Shown: piece by piece, positions 63,901 through 64,000 of the stretch
Layout of the letters: every line of letters begins with the position of its first letter
Position numbering within the stretch: position 1 is the first letter of the stretch
Source of the DNA: Shinisaurus crocodilurus
Lineage: Eukaryota > Chordata > Lepidosauria > Squamata > Shinisauridae
DNA length: 64,000 nt
Direction of reading: 5' to 3'
Assembly (NCBI GenBank): GCA_021292165.1
Contig: CM037878.1
Location: 11,152,857 to 11,216,856 of the forward strand
Made by a program: the position numbers and the translations under genes
The notes under the pieces: generated by a model
Database searches by the model: none
Seen by the model: only the letters and a program-made list of their open reading frames with translations
What the model was told of the DNA's origin: nothing

Positions 63901-64000
63901 GGGCACACTGCCATGCAAGTTTAGACAGGAAAAAAGGCCTACAACTCCCAGCATGCCCCAGCCAGCATAGCTGGCTGGGGCATGCTGGGAGTTGCAGGCC
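63901..64000. mobile_element. TTAA-type foldback MITE, cut by window end
   Basis: TTAA (63897-63900), then gggcacactgccatgcaagt ttagacagg and the core cctacaactcccagcatgcc in inverted pair up to base 64000. Confidence 0.7.

Larger units (their letters stand above)
61810..64000 (-). other. CAPN10 intron continuing past the right edge
   Basis: Holds a family-B region split by a hAT element (62541-63290) and a TTAA-type MITE cut by the window end (63901). Bases 61820-62330 and 63380-63895 are unassigned. Confidence 0.7.

Noticed and set aside
61810..64000. First exons of CAPN10
   Set aside because: I looked for GDCWFL-type and start-exon sequence on the minus strand and found none, so they must lie beyond the window.

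Overview
The window is vertebrate nuclear DNA, most likely from a squamate reptile. It has widely spaced exons with GT/AG splice sites, CR1 and L2-like LINEs, tRNA- and 5S-derived SINEs, and a very dense load of hAT, Tigger-like and TTAA-type DNA transposons. There are no bacterial operons and no CRISPR. Most long open frames are chance frames inside repeats or microsatellites.

Two protein-coding genes are supported, both on the minus strand and both cut by a window edge. At the left, exons 1-5 of a cytochrome P450 family 2 gene run from 14603 down to 535 (831 coding bases, 277 codons); exons 6-9, with the haem-cysteine loop, lie left of base 1. At the right, nine exons of calpain-10 (CAPN10) run from 61809 down to a stop codon at 46663 (1740 coding bases, 579 residues). 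The first one or two exons, with the catalytic cysteine, lie right of base 64000. All splice phases join and neither reading frame is broken. About 32 kb of repeat-filled intergenic DNA separates the genes; it contains a decayed processed pseudogene of BNIP3L at about 39515-40080.

The repeats record many insertion events, and their target-site duplications (TSDs) can be read directly. They include a 135-bp perfect-palindrome hAT family, a family with the same core but TTAA ends, larger hATs (one with a transposase C-terminus), two solo LTRs with 5-bp TSDs, Tigger-like elements with TA TSDs, an L1 with a 16-bp TSD, and 5S-rRNA-derived SINEs that share their 3' tail with a CR1 LINE present in the window.

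The most notable find is at 1618-1943, in intron 4 of the P450 gene. It is a hAT foldback element, flanked by an 8-bp TSD, that carries an exon-intron junction copied from CAPN10 about 50 kb away: a gene-capturing ('Pack-type') transposon with donor and copy in one window. A second point is that the palindromic core shared by two transposon types matches the known ZNF143/THAP11 promoter motif, as an inverted pair in each copy.
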